A stretch of DNA of 64,000 bases, from the NCBI GenBank assembly GCA_937958815.1, contig CALGMR010000008.1, positions 62,001 through 126,000 on the forward strand, given 5' to 3'. Shown one piece after another: positions 47,136 to 55,657 of this stretch. This DNA is from an uncultured Rhizobiaceae group bacterium. GTDB taxonomy: Bacteria; Pseudomonadota; Alphaproteobacteria; Rhizobiales; Rhizobiaceae. The notes beneath the pieces are model-generated. The model had not been told where the DNA came from. It was given only the letters and a program-made list of their open reading frames with translations, and did not search any database. Numbering within the stretch: the stretch's first letter is position 1; each line of letters opens with the position of its first letter. The translations under genes were made by a program, and so were the position numbers.

Positions 47136-47162
47136 TTTACAAGTCTTAGAAATCTATATTTG

Positions 47163-47690
47163 TCAGCCTAGTGGTGCACCAGTCAGGATAAAATCCATCC
47201 ATCCTGATGTGGCAAAAACAATAATAGCTGCAGGGCCAAGAGCTGCGCCGTAAGGCACGCCTTGCTTTTTATCATGAAGACGTTCGATCCAGGGAAACTT
47301 CATTGCAAAGAGCGGCAGGATTGGAATACGGCGCAACACCAATATCGCCAAAGTCAAAACGCCACCAAAAATACTTGCGTACAGCAAATACGGAGCTGTG
47401 AATGCGGTTCCGAACCACAGCGTAGACGCCGCCAAAAGTTTTACGTCGCCGCCACCCATTATACCAACACTAAAAAGACCAAAGCCAATTACCAGAACGA
47501 TGAGTGACAAACCAACACTCCACAAAGCGGTTTCGAGACTAATTCCCGCCAAAGGCGCGCAAACCGCAAAGGCTGCGATCAAAACCAATGTAATTTTGTT
47601 TGGAATTGTCATCGTAAAAATATCATAAAATGTTGCGAATAACATGCAGACTGGAAAAATTGTCAAAATTGCAAGTGCGGTAAAACTCAT
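47163..47690 (-). CDS. cpaA: Prepilin peptidase CpaA/TadV
   Basis: A 175-residue type IV prepilin peptidase (A24 family) with five or six helices. The aspartates are in FATFYDIFTMTIPNK and IMGGGDVKLLAASTLW (GGGD motif). It cleaves and possibly methylates the Flp prepilin and the TadE-like pseudopilins. It is encoded between flp and cpaB, each unit separated by a terminator. Confidence 0.94.
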   Translation of the reverse strand: MSFTALAILTIFPVCMLFATFYDIFTMTIPNKITLVLIAAFAVCAPLAGISLETALWSVGLSLIVLVIGFGLFSVGIMGGGDVKLLAASTLWFGTAFTAPYLLYASIFGGVLTLAILVLRRIPILPLFAMKFPWIERLHDKKQGVPYGAALGPAAIIVFATSGWMDFILTGAPLG

Positions 47691-47762
47691 AGCGTGTCCT
47701 TACTGGTGTCCGGGCCATTCATACCCAACCTAAATTTTGTAACTCAAACTAAGAGACCGTGC

Positions 47763-47777
47763 TTAAACTAGTGTTAA
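47763..47777. promoter_or_regulatory. CtrA-like binding box upstream of cpaA
   Basis: TTAA-ACTAGTG-TTAA is a perfect match to the CtrA consensus TTAA-N7-TTAA. It lies 73 bp before the cpaA start, between cpaA and the flp terminator. In Caulobacter CtrA directly activates pilA and other pilus genes. Confidence 0.55.
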
Positions 47778-47792
47778 ATCTCGTTTGAAACG

Positions 47793-47823
47793 AAAAAGGG
47801 CCGCTCTGTCTCCAGAGCGGCCC
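47793..47823 (-). terminator. Intrinsic terminator of flp
   Basis: GGGCCGCTCTG and CAGAGCGGCCC make a perfect 11-bp stem with a 4-nt loop. On the minus strand it is followed by five T (plus-strand A at 47793-47797). It lies 25 bp after the flp stop and explains high, separate expression of the pilin. Confidence 0.93.
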
Positions 47824-47848
47824 ATTCATTCACTTTGTTAAAGCTGAA

Positions 47849-48022
47849 TTAGCCAGTAACAGTAGACAGGGAAGCGCCGATTTCTTCAAAAATACGTTGC
47901 AACTGTGTACCAACGAGAGTCATAGCAGTGATGCCGACAACTGAGATAAGCGCAGCCAAGAGGCCGTATTCAATTGCAGTTGCACCAGATTCGTCTTTAA
48001 AAAATTTCTTGATCATTGTCAT
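47849..48022 (-). CDS. flp: Flp/Fap-type major pilin subunit
   Basis: A 57-residue prepilin: short basic leader MTMIKKFFKDESG, cleavage expected after Gly13, then ATAIEYGLLAALISVVGITA, the conserved hydrophobic helix with Glu at +5 and the Tyr after it. This is the structural subunit of the type IVb pilus. AAGGA 8 nt before the first ATG supports that start. Monocistronic, with its own terminator and a 334-bp upstream interval. Confidence 0.95.
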   Translation of the reverse strand: MTMIKKFFKDESGATAIEYGLLAALISVVGITAMTLVGTQLQRIFEEIGASLSTVTG

Positions 48023-48356
48023 GGTATTAGTCCTTACTCCACGAGTTACAGCAAATTTCCGTCGGTTTGTTTCTCCGATCGGATGAGTGCAATCTACGCA
48101 GTTGGTTTTAGGATCGTCTTAAAATTTACAGTTACCAAAACATAAATCGATTTGTTCCCTGTTCGTGGTGAAAAATTTATGAAATTTGGAACAAGAATGC
48201 GCGGGGCAAGTTTCCGGCTGAACAGGAAACTTTTTTATATATAAATAAGTGTGGCAACTTAGACCGGCCCTAAAAGCCACCTTCAATTCATGCCTTAATT
48301 CTTAATTCACCATTTTCGGCGACAGTGGCTCAAAGTGTTTTTCAAGGGTGAATAGT
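48023..48356 (+). promoter_or_regulatory. Gene-free interval upstream of flp and of the CpaC-N-domain gene
   Basis: A 334-bp interval between divergent pilus genes. It should hold the flp promoter (minus) and the promoter of the gene at 48357 (plus); no convincing -35/-10 pairs were fixed. It contains a plus-strand intrinsic terminator (48208-48236) with no annotated gene ahead of it. AAGGG near 48344-48348 is the ribosome-binding site of the plus-strand gene. Confidence 0.5.
48208..48236 (+). terminator. Orphan plus-strand intrinsic terminator, possible small-RNA end
   Basis: AAGTTTCC (48208-48215) pairs perfectly with GGAAACTT (48225-48232) across a 9-nt loop, followed by a run of T to 48236. 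No coding frame precedes it on the plus strand; the region upstream is the flp promoter area. It could end a short RNA antisense to the flp leader. Confidence 0.6.
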
Positions 48357-48866
48357 ATGGCGTCTCCCGCTTTATCGACTTTCAAAAAAATCGCATTGGT
48401 CGGTTTTTCAACAACAGCTGCGTTTGTAATGCTTATGGCAAGCTCCGCATTTGCAGCAGACGCAACCGTCAATCAAGACGTTGAAGAGCGTGTGTCTTTG
48501 AAAGTTACGATTGACCGTGCCAAAGTTATCCGCATTGCGAAGACAGCAGACACAATTATCATCGGCAACCCCGCAATCGTTGACGCGACAATACAAGACG
48601 GCAAAACGATTGTTTTAACCGGTCGCGCTTTTGGTGTAACAAACCTGATCGTACTGGATCAGGATGGTGAACCAATTGTTGATGAACTGATTGTGGTCGA
48701 AGGACCAAAACATAAAACGGTGCGCATCTATCGTCAGGCTCAAAGAGAAACGATGGCCTGCGATCCAGTTTGTGAACCAACACTGACTTTAGGCGACAAC
48801 CAAACGTCTTTCGAATCAATCAGCTCACAAATGTCGACCCGCAATAACGCTGCAAATTCAAAATAG
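48357..48866 (+). CDS. Stand-alone pilus-assembly N-terminal domain protein (CpaC-N like)
   Basis: A 169-residue secreted protein with a signal peptide ending ASSAFA-ADATV. The domain VSLKVTIDRAKVIRIAKTAD, TIIIGNPAIVDATIQ, IVLTGRAFGVTNLIVLDQDG parallels residues about 60-140 of the CpaC secretin here, without the secretin pore. The tail has two Cys (MACDPVCEPTL) that could pair. It probably assists secretin or pilus assembly in the periplasm. AAGGG 9-10 nt upstream supports the ATG at 48357. Confidence 0.85.
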   Translation: MASPALSTFKKIALVGFSTTAAFVMLMASSAFAADATVNQDVEERVSLKVTIDRAKVIRIAKTADTIIIGNPAIVDATIQDGKTIVLTGRAFGVTNLIVLDQDGEPIVDELIVVEGPKHKTVRIYRQAQRETMACDPVCEPTLTLGDNQTSFESISSQMSTRNNAANSK

Positions 48867-48924
48867 TTTTCCTGTGTAAGCACAATGCTCACACAAGTTC
48901 ACTCCTGCACTTGCGAAAACGGTG

Positions 48925-48939
48925 TTAACAATTGGTTAT
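48925..48939. promoter_or_regulatory. CtrA-like box upstream of the TadE-like genes
   Basis: TTAA-CAATTGG-TTAT matches the TTAA-N7-TTAA consensus except at the last base. It lies about 95 bp before the first TadE-like gene. Confidence 0.4.
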
Positions 48940-49033
48940 TCAAATCGATAGATTTTATCCTACTGCAAAACAGTTCTGAAAGTTTTTCTGCGTAAGGTTC
49001 TGCCATAAGTATTTTTCTTGGCAGGGCTAAGTG

Positions 49034-49606
49034 ATGGGAATCGAAGAGCGTGTGAAATCGCAAAACAAAAGCAGAAATAGGCCCAAGAAATTGCGCCCAT
49101 GGATTCGCTTTGGTAAGAACGAAGATGGTGCCGCTGCGATTGAATTTGCAATTGTAGGCCTGCCCTTTCTTCTCATTATCTTTGCCATTCTAGAGTTTTC
49201 ATTCACTTTTCTCGGTGAACGAATTGTTCACGTAGCCACGCAAGATGCTGCCCGTATGATCAAAACTGGCCAAGTACGTGTGACAACACATACTGAAGAG
49301 CAGTTCCGCGATGAATTGTGTTCAAACACTCTCATGCGGATGTTTGATTGCGATAATTTGCACATCAATGTGCAGGAGATTCCAAATTTTGGGCCGCCAC
49401 CGCCGCTGCCACTGAACGCTAACGGGTCGATTAACCCGGCCAGTTTCGTTTTCAGTCCAGGTGGCACCTCCTCAATGAACATTGTTATGCTTTTCTATGA
49501 ATGGCCTCTTCTTGTGAACGTAGCCGGTTTAGGGATTTCAAGCTGGTCCACGAATAACGAAGCTTTGATTGGAACAACCCACGCGTTCAGAAATGAACCA
49601 TTCTAG
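49034..49606 (+). CDS. TadE-like pseudopilin 1
   Basis: A 190-residue pseudopilin. A long basic leader ends in GKNEDG, followed by AAAIEFAIVGLPFLLIIFAI, the TadE hydrophobic segment with the conserved Glu. The C-terminal domain is periplasmic and has a Pro-rich loop (FGPPPPLPLNANG). The prepilin peptidase CpaA should cleave it after the Gly. It forms a pair with the next gene, 17 nt downstream. A GTG at 49031 is an alternative start. Confidence 0.88.
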   Translation: MGIEERVKSQNKSRNRPKKLRPWIRFGKNEDGAAAIEFAIVGLPFLLIIFAILEFSFTFLGERIVHVATQDAARMIKTGQVRVTTHTEEQFRDELCSNTLMRMFDCDNLHINVQEIPNFGPPPPLPLNANGSINPASFVFSPGGTSSMNIVMLFYEWPLLVNVAGLGISSWSTNNEALIGTTHAFRNEPF

Positions 49607-49623
49607 CAGACAAGGACGTTTCT

Positions 49624-50247
49624 ATGACTAATTTAATTCAAAGAGCTCTGTTCAGGTCTAAAAGTGTGCGCTCCAAAAATATGAGAAACTATATGAAATC
49701 TCTTTGGCGTGATCAGCAAGGAGTAAGCACGGTCGAGTTTGCAATTTTCGCTCCAGTTTTCATCGCATTGCTTTTAGGTATGCTTTGGATAACCGACAGT
49801 GAACGTGTCTCAACTCAAGCCAGCCTCGTGTCGTCCACCGTTTCAGATTTGATCGCGCGCGCAAACGTGGTAACCGAGGATGAGATCGATAGAACTATGT
49901 TTGCTGCTGATGCAATGATGGGACCTCATGCCGATGATCTCCAAATTTATGTAGTCGGCATTGAAAACACTGTGGTTTCTTATAATTCCGATGGCACAGC
50001 AAACTTTAAACCCATCGTCGCGTGGGTGCGTGAAAAGAATATTACCGACTTGCAGGTTCCAAGTGTTGGCGATGAATATCCTGTCCAACAGAGCTTGGTC
50101 GATGTTGTTCCGTTCGTCGTGTCTACAAAAGTGAAAATCAATCATACGCCCGTATTTGGTTCAGAAGTGTTCGGCGACCAAGTGTATGAGTACGAGCACA
50201 CTTTCGCACCACGTGCCAATATCACAGCAGACTGTGAAGATTGCTAG
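49624..50247 (+). CDS. TadE/TadG-like pseudopilin 2
   Basis: A 207-residue pseudopilin with leader ending SLWRDQQG and the helix VSTVEFAIFAPVFIALLLGM. The remainder is a periplasmic domain ending in a cysteine pair (ITADCEDC). It probably acts with pseudopilin 1 at the pilus base. A strong terminator follows 31 bp after its stop. Further upstream in-frame ATGs exist; the start at 49624 is the first after the previous gene. Confidence 0.88.
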   Translation: MTNLIQRALFRSKSVRSKNMRNYMKSLWRDQQGVSTVEFAIFAPVFIALLLGMLWITDSERVSTQASLVSSTVSDLIARANVVTEDEIDRTMFAADAMMGPHADDLQIYVVGIENTVVSYNSDGTANFKPIVAWVREKNITDLQVPSVGDEYPVQQSLVDVVPFVVSTKVKINHTPVFGSEVFGDQVYEYEHTFAPRANITADCEDC

Positions 50248-50278
50248 CACGTGATCTAAGTGTGTTGAACAAAATCAG

Positions 50279-50313
50279 ATCGCTCTGACAGCAATGTCAG
50301 GGCGATTTTTTTT
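50279..50313. terminator. Intrinsic terminator after the pseudopilin genes
   Basis: A 12-bp stem (ATCGCTCTGACA with TGTCAGGGCGAT, one G-U) and GCAA loop are followed by eight T, ending plus-strand transcription. Its 3' arm overlaps the stop codon of the convergent PhnD-like gene. Confidence 0.92.
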
Positions 50314-51307
50314 GACCGTCGCCGGCAATTTCTTCCAAGCCGCGCTCTAACTTTTTAGGTTCTTCAACCGATGGGGTCGCCGAAACTTCTGTGAGTTGTG
50401 AATTGCCTTCGACGAGATCAATGACAGTTTGATAATCTTGCCTGGCCACAGGTGCAAAGCCCCCACCCCACTTTGGGGCGATCGCATCATAGGCGTTGAT
50501 ATCGGAAACCAGCAATTGATCGAGAAAGTCCCACAGGATTGCTCGCGCCTCAGAATTAAGACCATTGCGGACAGTATGCGGTCCGTTTGGAATTTCTGGA
50601 GACCGCCAAATGATGCGGCTGTTGCTTGCCGCTTTTCCCAACAAAGACAGAGTCGCTCGGTTCGTTACGGCCTGATCGGAATTGACTTGGCTCTTTGTGG
50701 GCTCCCACCCAAACAATGCCTGAGCGTCTTTTTTCTTGTACGTCTCGATTGCTGCATCGGCATTTTGTAAATCACGAACTTCCCATGCACCACTCTCCAA
50801 ATCGATATTCTTCAGGCCCATAAGATATTTCGGTAAAATATATCCGGAGAACGAATCTGCCCCCGGCACTGCAATTGTTTTTCCCTGTAGGCTGAGAATT
50901 GAGCTTCCTTCTGATTTGCGCGCAATCAGAACAGAACGGAATGATTTAGACCCGTCCTGTGCAATTGGAACCGCCAAAGGTTCTACGCATTTGCACAAGA
51001 CCCAAGCTGCTGAAAATGCAGTTGCAGAATAAACAGCATATTCCACACGATTTTCGATTTGGGCATCTATGAGCGTTTTGTGGTCGCTCGCCGTGAATAT
51101 CTCGACGGGCATGGACAATGCTTTTGACAAAGCTTCTGCAAAAGGTTTAGCGCGGCGGGCTTCCAGAATAGGGCGTCCCCCATCTACGATTCCTACCCGG
51201 AACGTGCCCAACTTATCACGCCAATCCGCCTGAGCAGAAAGGGGCTGCAATGCAATAAAGAGCGCCGCCATTGCTCCGATGGTTTTCAGATTGGTTTTTG
51301 ATTTCAC
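50297..51307 (-). CDS. Orphan PhnD-like phosphate/phosphonate-type binding protein
   Basis: A 336-residue periplasmic protein with signal peptide ending LQPLSAQA. The PhnD-type fold shows in FRVGIVDGGRPILEARRAKP, VEYAVYSATAFSAAWVLC and GKTIAVPGADSFSGYILP. The C-terminal 40 residues are charged and low complexity. No ABC ATPase or permease is adjacent, so it may serve a distant transporter or act as a sensor input. Substrate unknown. Confidence 0.8.
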   Translation of the reverse strand: MKSKTNLKTIGAMAALFIALQPLSAQADWRDKLGTFRVGIVDGGRPILEARRAKPFAEALSKALSMPVEIFTASDHKTLIDAQIENRVEYAVYSATAFSAAWVLCKCVEPLAVPIAQDGSKSFRSVLIARKSEGSSILSLQGKTIAVPGADSFSGYILPKYLMGLKNIDLESGAWEVRDLQNADAAIETYKKKDAQALFGWEPTKSQVNSDQAVTNRATLSLLGKAASNSRIIWRSPEIPNGPHTVRNGLNSEARAILWDFLDQLLVSDINAYDAIAPKWGGGFAPVARQDYQTVIDLVEGNSQLTEVSATPSVEEPKKLERGLEEIAGDGQKKSP

Positions 51308-51367
51308 CGACTTCGTTCCGCATCAAACGTTGTTGTGTAGCGTCATAAAATCTGACTCGCAGTCTCT

Positions 51368-51985
51368 CTACAATCCCACAAGGCTTTGAAAGCCATGATT
51401 GACAAAAATAGAAACCAGAGATGTAACCGCGAAATACACCGCAGATTTGGATATTGAGATTTTCAAGCTGGTTTTCAAAATGCGGATTCCAGCCATTGTC
51501 ACAATGGCCCAAGATGTGAGAACCAACAGAATAAATGCGCCAGATGGTTCATTTGAAATGGATGAGGGCGCTGCCAAACTGGACATCCAGATGAGGGGTA
51601 GAAAACCCAAGCTCAAAATCGCGGCAGACCAATTGTTGACGATAATGGCATCTGGAAATCGGCTTTGCTCTTCGTTTGTTCGGCACAAAAGATACAGAGC
51701 CAAAAACGAAGCGCCGTAGCCCAAGAGACCGATGAACAAACGAAGCGCCACATAAACTGGCTTGGAATATGCATCCTCTTTCGCCGCTTCAAGACTGCCA
51801 TTGTAGATCATGGACAGGCCCGACATGTCGATCAGCAACATCAGTACAATGCCCCAGAACGAGAGCCAAAACCCCGCCGCGGAATGGTCTATTTTGGCCA
51901 TACCTGTTTCTCGGCCCAGCATAATATCGAGCGAACCACTGAGGTTATCCATTAAGCTTGGTCGGGTTTGCGGTTCTTGATTCAC
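51368..51985 (-). CDS. Five-span membrane protein of unknown function
   Basis: A 205-residue membrane protein with about five hydrophobic helices, for example GFWLSFWGIVLMLLIDMSGL, VALRLFIGLLGYGASFLALY and AFILLVLTSWAIVTMAGIRI. The N-terminal 35 residues are soluble. I do not recognise the family. Its GTG start overlaps the dapE stop as GTGA, so it is translated with dapE, but no link to lysine synthesis is evident. Confidence 0.75.
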   Translation of the reverse strand: MNQEPQTRPSLMDNLSGSLDIMLGRETGMAKIDHSAAGFWLSFWGIVLMLLIDMSGLSMIYNGSLEAAKEDAYSKPVYVALRLFIGLLGYGASFLALYLLCRTNEEQSRFPDAIIVNNWSAAILSLGFLPLIWMSSLAAPSSISNEPSGAFILLVLTSWAIVTMAGIRILKTSLKISISKSAVYFAVTSLVSIFVNHGFQSLVGL

Positions 51986-53193
51986 GTGGGATTGCCTGCG
52001 AAAAACCCATCGAGAAATTCTGCGTAGATGTCGGTCAGAATTTCCAAATCACTGAGCGGCACCCGTTCGTCAATTTGATGCATTGTTTGCCCCACCAGAC
52101 CAAACTCAACCACTGGACAAACGTCTTTGATAAAGCGTGCGTCCGATGTGCCGCCTCCTGTTGAGAGTTCCGGCTTTCTTTTGGTTACGGCTTCTACGGC
52201 AGCAGATAATGAAGCGATCAATCTTTCGTCTTTTGTAAGAAACACATGGCTCGGACGCTGCGTGTATTCAACACTCCACTGAACAGGATCACGTGCGCCT
52301 GAAGCCAGGTCGGGCCGCAACGTCTTGTCGTGACCCCCCACCGCCAACCGTCTTTCTATTTCTGCCTTCATCGTATCTGCTGTCCAAGTGTCATTGAATC
52401 GCACATTGAACAATGCCGTTGCAGAAGCAGGTATGACATTGGAAGCCGGATTGCCTATGTCGATGGATGTCACTTCCAAATTGGTTGGCTGGAAATTCTC
52501 CGTTCCATTGTCAAACGGTTCGGACAAAAGCGCTGAGACCAGTGACGTGATGCTGCGCGCGGGATTGTCTGCCAAATGCGGATAAGCTGCGTGCCCCTGC
52601 TTGCCAGTGACTGTCACCGTACCCGATACGGAGCCGCGTCTTCCAATTTTAATCGCATCACCCATTGCATCGGGATTTGTCGGCTCTCCCACAACGCAGG
52701 CGTCAATCGTTTCGCCTTGCTCCACCAACCAATCCAAAATGGCAGATGTGCCGTTCACGGCTGGCCCTTCTTCATCACCTGTGATCAAAAACGAAACAGA
52801 CCCAGGCAGCGTCTTTCCAGCATTCAGATGCACCTCTACTGCGGCGAGAAAACATGCAATCCCGCCCTTCATATCAACCGCGCCACGTCCGAACATGACG
52901 CCATCTTTCACATCTGCGCTGAACGGCTCTGCACTCCAGCTGGTTTCATCTCCTGTTGGAACAACATCTGTATGGCCCGCAAAACACAGGTTCGGACTTT
53001 GATCGCCGAGCCGCGCATAGAGATTTTCAACATCAGGCGTATTGGGAGATGAAAATGTTTTTCGCGTAACCACAAAGCCCAATGGCTTGAGGCGACTTTC
53101 CAAATAGTCCAGCGCGCCACCTTCAACAGGCGTAACGGAAGGGCAACGAATGAGATCACGAAGAATCTCTGCAGCGGGTGATAAATCTGACAT
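51982..53193 (-). CDS. dapE: Succinyl-diaminopimelate desuccinylase
   Basis: A 403-residue M20 zinc peptidase-fold enzyme. Motifs are LCFAGHTDVVPTGDETSW, GRGAVDMKGGIACFL, ITGDEEGPAVNGT (catalytic Glu-Glu), and LSTGGGTSDARFIKD near the C-terminus. It releases succinate from N-succinyl-LL-diaminopimelate in lysine and peptidoglycan synthesis. The start MSDLSPAAEILRDLI was chosen; 12 more codons are open upstream. dapD, the preceding pathway enzyme of the succinylase branch, is at 54663. Confidence 0.95.
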   Translation of the reverse strand: MSDLSPAAEILRDLIRCPSVTPVEGGALDYLESRLKPLGFVVTRKTFSSPNTPDVENLYARLGDQSPNLCFAGHTDVVPTGDETSWSAEPFSADVKDGVMFGRGAVDMKGGIACFLAAVEVHLNAGKTLPGSVSFLITGDEEGPAVNGTSAILDWLVEQGETIDACVVGEPTNPDAMGDAIKIGRRGSVSGTVTVTGKQGHAAYPHLADNPARSITSLVSALLSEPFDNGTENFQPTNLEVTSIDIGNPASNVIPASATALFNVRFNDTWTADTMKAEIERRLAVGGHDKTLRPDLASGARDPVQWSVEYTQRPSHVFLTKDERLIASLSAAVEAVTKRKPELSTGGGTSDARFIKDVCPVVEFGLVGQTMHQIDERVPLSDLEILTDIYAEFLDGFFAGNPT

Positions 53194-53235
53194 AGATTGA
53201 CGTTTAGGCGTGCCGCAAAGACCCGTCAATCGGGC

Positions 53236-54081
53236 TCATTCATCATAGGTGGGAAAAGAGCTCACGCCCGGCAATAAGAATATCGTGGGTTGCTTTGGCA
53301 AATTGCGCAATGACAAGACCAATTTGTTTTTTGATACGGTTTGAACCGGATATTCCGCCCCCATTTGACGCAGAAATCCGGGCAAGGCACCCGCACTGCG
53401 CACATGCATGGGCAAAATGACCGATGAGCGCACACGTTTCAAAAGTTCTTTCAGGCTCACATGATTGAGGGTCAGCCCGTTGTCTACGGGCACCATGACC
53501 ACATCCAATCGACCAATCTTGGCATAGTGGTCTTCGCTTAGTTTGTGGTGCAAATGTCCCAAATGCCCAATGCAAAGACCTCCCGTTTCAAATATGAAAA
53601 TTGAATTGCCATCTGGAACGGCGCCAAAGCGAAGCATATCCGTCGTCACATTGCGCACCAGAACATCGCCCACCATTTCGCTGTAGCGGGCAATGTCGCC
53701 ATTGGTGCCCCAACCACGAAACACATGTTTGATCTTCGGGTTTGGAAAATCCGTGTAGTGCGAGGAATGCGCCTTATTCATGGTTACAGCTGTCGGAATG
53801 ATATTGTCCGTCAGCCAGCCTGCAAAATCAGTGGCAACGGTGATGCCTTGGGGGCTTTCTACCAAGTAAGTGGAGTGACCTTGGAACGAGAAAGCCACGT
53901 TGTATTTGTTGGATTGGGCAGGTTGAACAAAGCTTGCAAAATGAACCGGCACTTGGGGCGATTGAAGGTTTTGCGCCACTGCCAAACATGTGCTTGGGAT
54001 GTTTTGTGCAGCAGCATTTGGCGCAACTAAACACATCGAAGCAAGCGCTAAGCTTGCCGTTAAAACTCTTCCAAACATCAT
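53236..54081 (-). CDS. Secreted metallo-beta-lactamase-fold hydrolase (UlaG-like)
   Basis: A 281-residue protein with a signal peptide ending PNAAAQ. The MBL core is recognisable but unusual: FSFQGHSTYLVES, NKAHSSHYTD (the His motif reads HSSHYTD rather than HxHxDH), IGHLGHLHHKLSED, and LPMHVRS near the end. Enough His and Asp remain for metal binding. Substrate unknown; periplasmic location is implied. It lies between dapE and a DUF805 gene on the same strand. Confidence 0.8.
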   Translation of the reverse strand: MMFGRVLTASLALASMCLVAPNAAAQNIPSTCLAVAQNLQSPQVPVHFASFVQPAQSNKYNVAFSFQGHSTYLVESPQGITVATDFAGWLTDNIIPTAVTMNKAHSSHYTDFPNPKIKHVFRGWGTNGDIARYSEMVGDVLVRNVTTDMLRFGAVPDGNSIFIFETGGLCIGHLGHLHHKLSEDHYAKIGRLDVVMVPVDNGLTLNHVSLKELLKRVRSSVILPMHVRSAGALPGFLRQMGAEYPVQTVSKNKLVLSLRNLPKQPTIFLLPGVSSFPTYDE

Positions 54082-54158
54082 CGACCTCCATACATTATAG
54101 GCCCCGCATCAAAAGCCTAACGTTGGAAATTCGTAAAATCCAGATAATGGTCTATCAC

Positions 54159-54659
54159 TTATTCGAAAACAGAGGGATCGGCGGAACCACCTGTGAGGGG
54201 GGCAGGGCCATAAAAATTTGTTCCCTCTGTCCCGCGCAGGAACCCTAAGTCAATAAGCGAAAAAACCGTTATCAGTCCCGCAATGCCATATATTGTGTAC
54301 ACTGTGTCCTGACTGATAGGCGGCAAGTTTAAGAACGAAAGGGAATACACGTCCACAAGATCAAACAACAAGCCGCCGATCGTATAGAACGCCAGCCATT
54401 TCAACCCTTTGTTACGATCGTGCAGGCGCCGCAAAGTAACTGGCAACATGACAAGAATGATGCCAAGGCTAATAGCAAAATGAAGGACAATCTCCCCACC
54501 AGAATAAGTGCTGGTTTCCTTTGATAATAATGGAATGTCTAAAACATATTCCGCCAATGCAAATGCCACGATCCCAATTGTGATCGCAGCTCCAAACACG
54601 ACCCAATAATGTGATCGGGTTGCGCGGCCTTCAAATTTAAAAAGGCCGCGCAATGTCAT
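54159..54659 (-). CDS. DUF805 membrane protein
   Basis: A 166-residue protein with four or five helices, starting MTLRGLFKFEGRATRSHYWV. The R-x-x-R-x-x-Y/F-W start and VTLRRLHDRNKGLKWLAFY are the DUF805 signature. Function is not known for the family. It begins 3 bp after the dapD stop and is probably co-transcribed with dapD. Confidence 0.85.
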   Translation of the reverse strand: MTLRGLFKFEGRATRSHYWVVFGAAITIGIVAFALAEYVLDIPLLSKETSTYSGGEIVLHFAISLGIILVMLPVTLRRLHDRNKGLKWLAFYTIGGLLFDLVDVYSLSFLNLPPISQDTVYTIYGIAGLITVFSLIDLGFLRGTEGTNFYGPAPLTGGSADPSVFE

Positions 54660-54662
54660 GTC

Positions 54663-55508
54663 TTAATCACGCAACAATTCATTAATGCCCGTTTTGCTAC
54701 GGGTTCTTTCGTCAACCGTTTTCACGATCACAGCGCAATACAAGTTTGGCCCTGGCTCACCATTGCCCATTGGCTTGCTTGGCATGGAGCCTGCAACAAC
54801 AACAGAGTATGGCGGCACTTCGCCGTAGCTGACTTCGCCCGTGGCGCGGTTCACAATCTTTGTGGATTGACCAATGTAAACACCCATTCCAAGAACAGAA
54901 CCTTCGCGAATGATGCAGCCTTCAACAACTTCTGAACGCGCGCCGATGAAGCAATTATCTTCAATAATTGTTGGGCCAGCTTGCAACGGTTCCAAAACAC
55001 CACCAATGCCAACGCCACCAGAAAGGTGCACGTTTTTACCAATTTGCGCACAAGAGCCAACTGTAGCCCAACCATCAACCATGGAACCTTCGTCCACATA
55101 TGCGCCGAGGTTTACGAACGAAGGCATAAGCACAACGTTTTTTGCTATATAGGCAGCATGGCGGCAGATCGCGCCTGGCACAGCACGGAACCCGGCGGCT
55201 CGGAACTGGTTTTCGCCCCACCCTTCAAACTTGGAAGGAACCTTATCCCACCATGTTGAATTGCCCGAGCCATTTTGGATCACTTCCATATCGTTCAAAC
55301 GGAATGACAAAAGAACGGCTTGCTTAAGCCACTGGTTCACAACCCATGTGCCGTCTGCTCCTCGTTCAGCCACGCGGGCCTGACCGCTGTCGAGAAGGTT
55401 CAAAGCTTCTTCTACAGCTTCGCGAACTTGCCCTTGGGTGTTCAAGCCCACATTATCCCGATCTTCAAAGGCGGCTTCGATGGTGGCTTGGAGGTCTGCG
55501 TTGCTCAT
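54663..55508 (-). CDS. dapD: Tetrahydrodipicolinate N-succinyltransferase
   Basis: A 281-residue left-handed beta-helix acyltransferase. The hexapeptide region includes [39 protein letters not shown] and [20 protein letters not shown]. It uses succinyl-CoA to acylate tetrahydrodipicolinate. AGGA 8 nt upstream supports the second ATG ([10 protein letters not shown]) rather than earlier starts. It pairs functionally with dapE; ArgD encoded at 13179 could supply the intervening aminotransferase. Confidence 0.95.
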   Translation of the reverse strand: MSNADLQATIEAAFEDRDNVGLNTQGQVREAVEEALNLLDSGQARVAERGADGTWVVNQWLKQAVLLSFRLNDMEVIQNGSGNSTWWDKVPSKFEGWGENQFRAAGFRAVPGAICRHAAYIAKNVVLMPSFVNLGAYVDEGSMVDGWATVGSCAQIGKNVHLSGGVGIGGVLEPLQAGPTIIEDNCFIGARSEVVEGCIIREGSVLGMGVYIGQSTKIVNRATGEVSYGEVPPYSVVVAGSMPSKPMGNGEPGPNLYCAVIVKTVDERTRSKTGINELLRD

Positions 55509-55657
55509 AATCTTCATCCTGAATGAACTGCTTTGCGCCTTTATAACGGTGGCACATTGATGAGCAAGGCCGAATGCAGGCCCTGTCTCTGTAAATGAAT
55601 GACAAGACATACAGCTTTGGGGTAAAGGCTGAGGATATTTCATTCGGGAATCAATTC

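Noticed and set aside
48295-48305. TTAA-TTC-TTAA as a CtrA site
   Set aside because: The spacing is 3 nt instead of 7, so it does not match the CtrA consensus.
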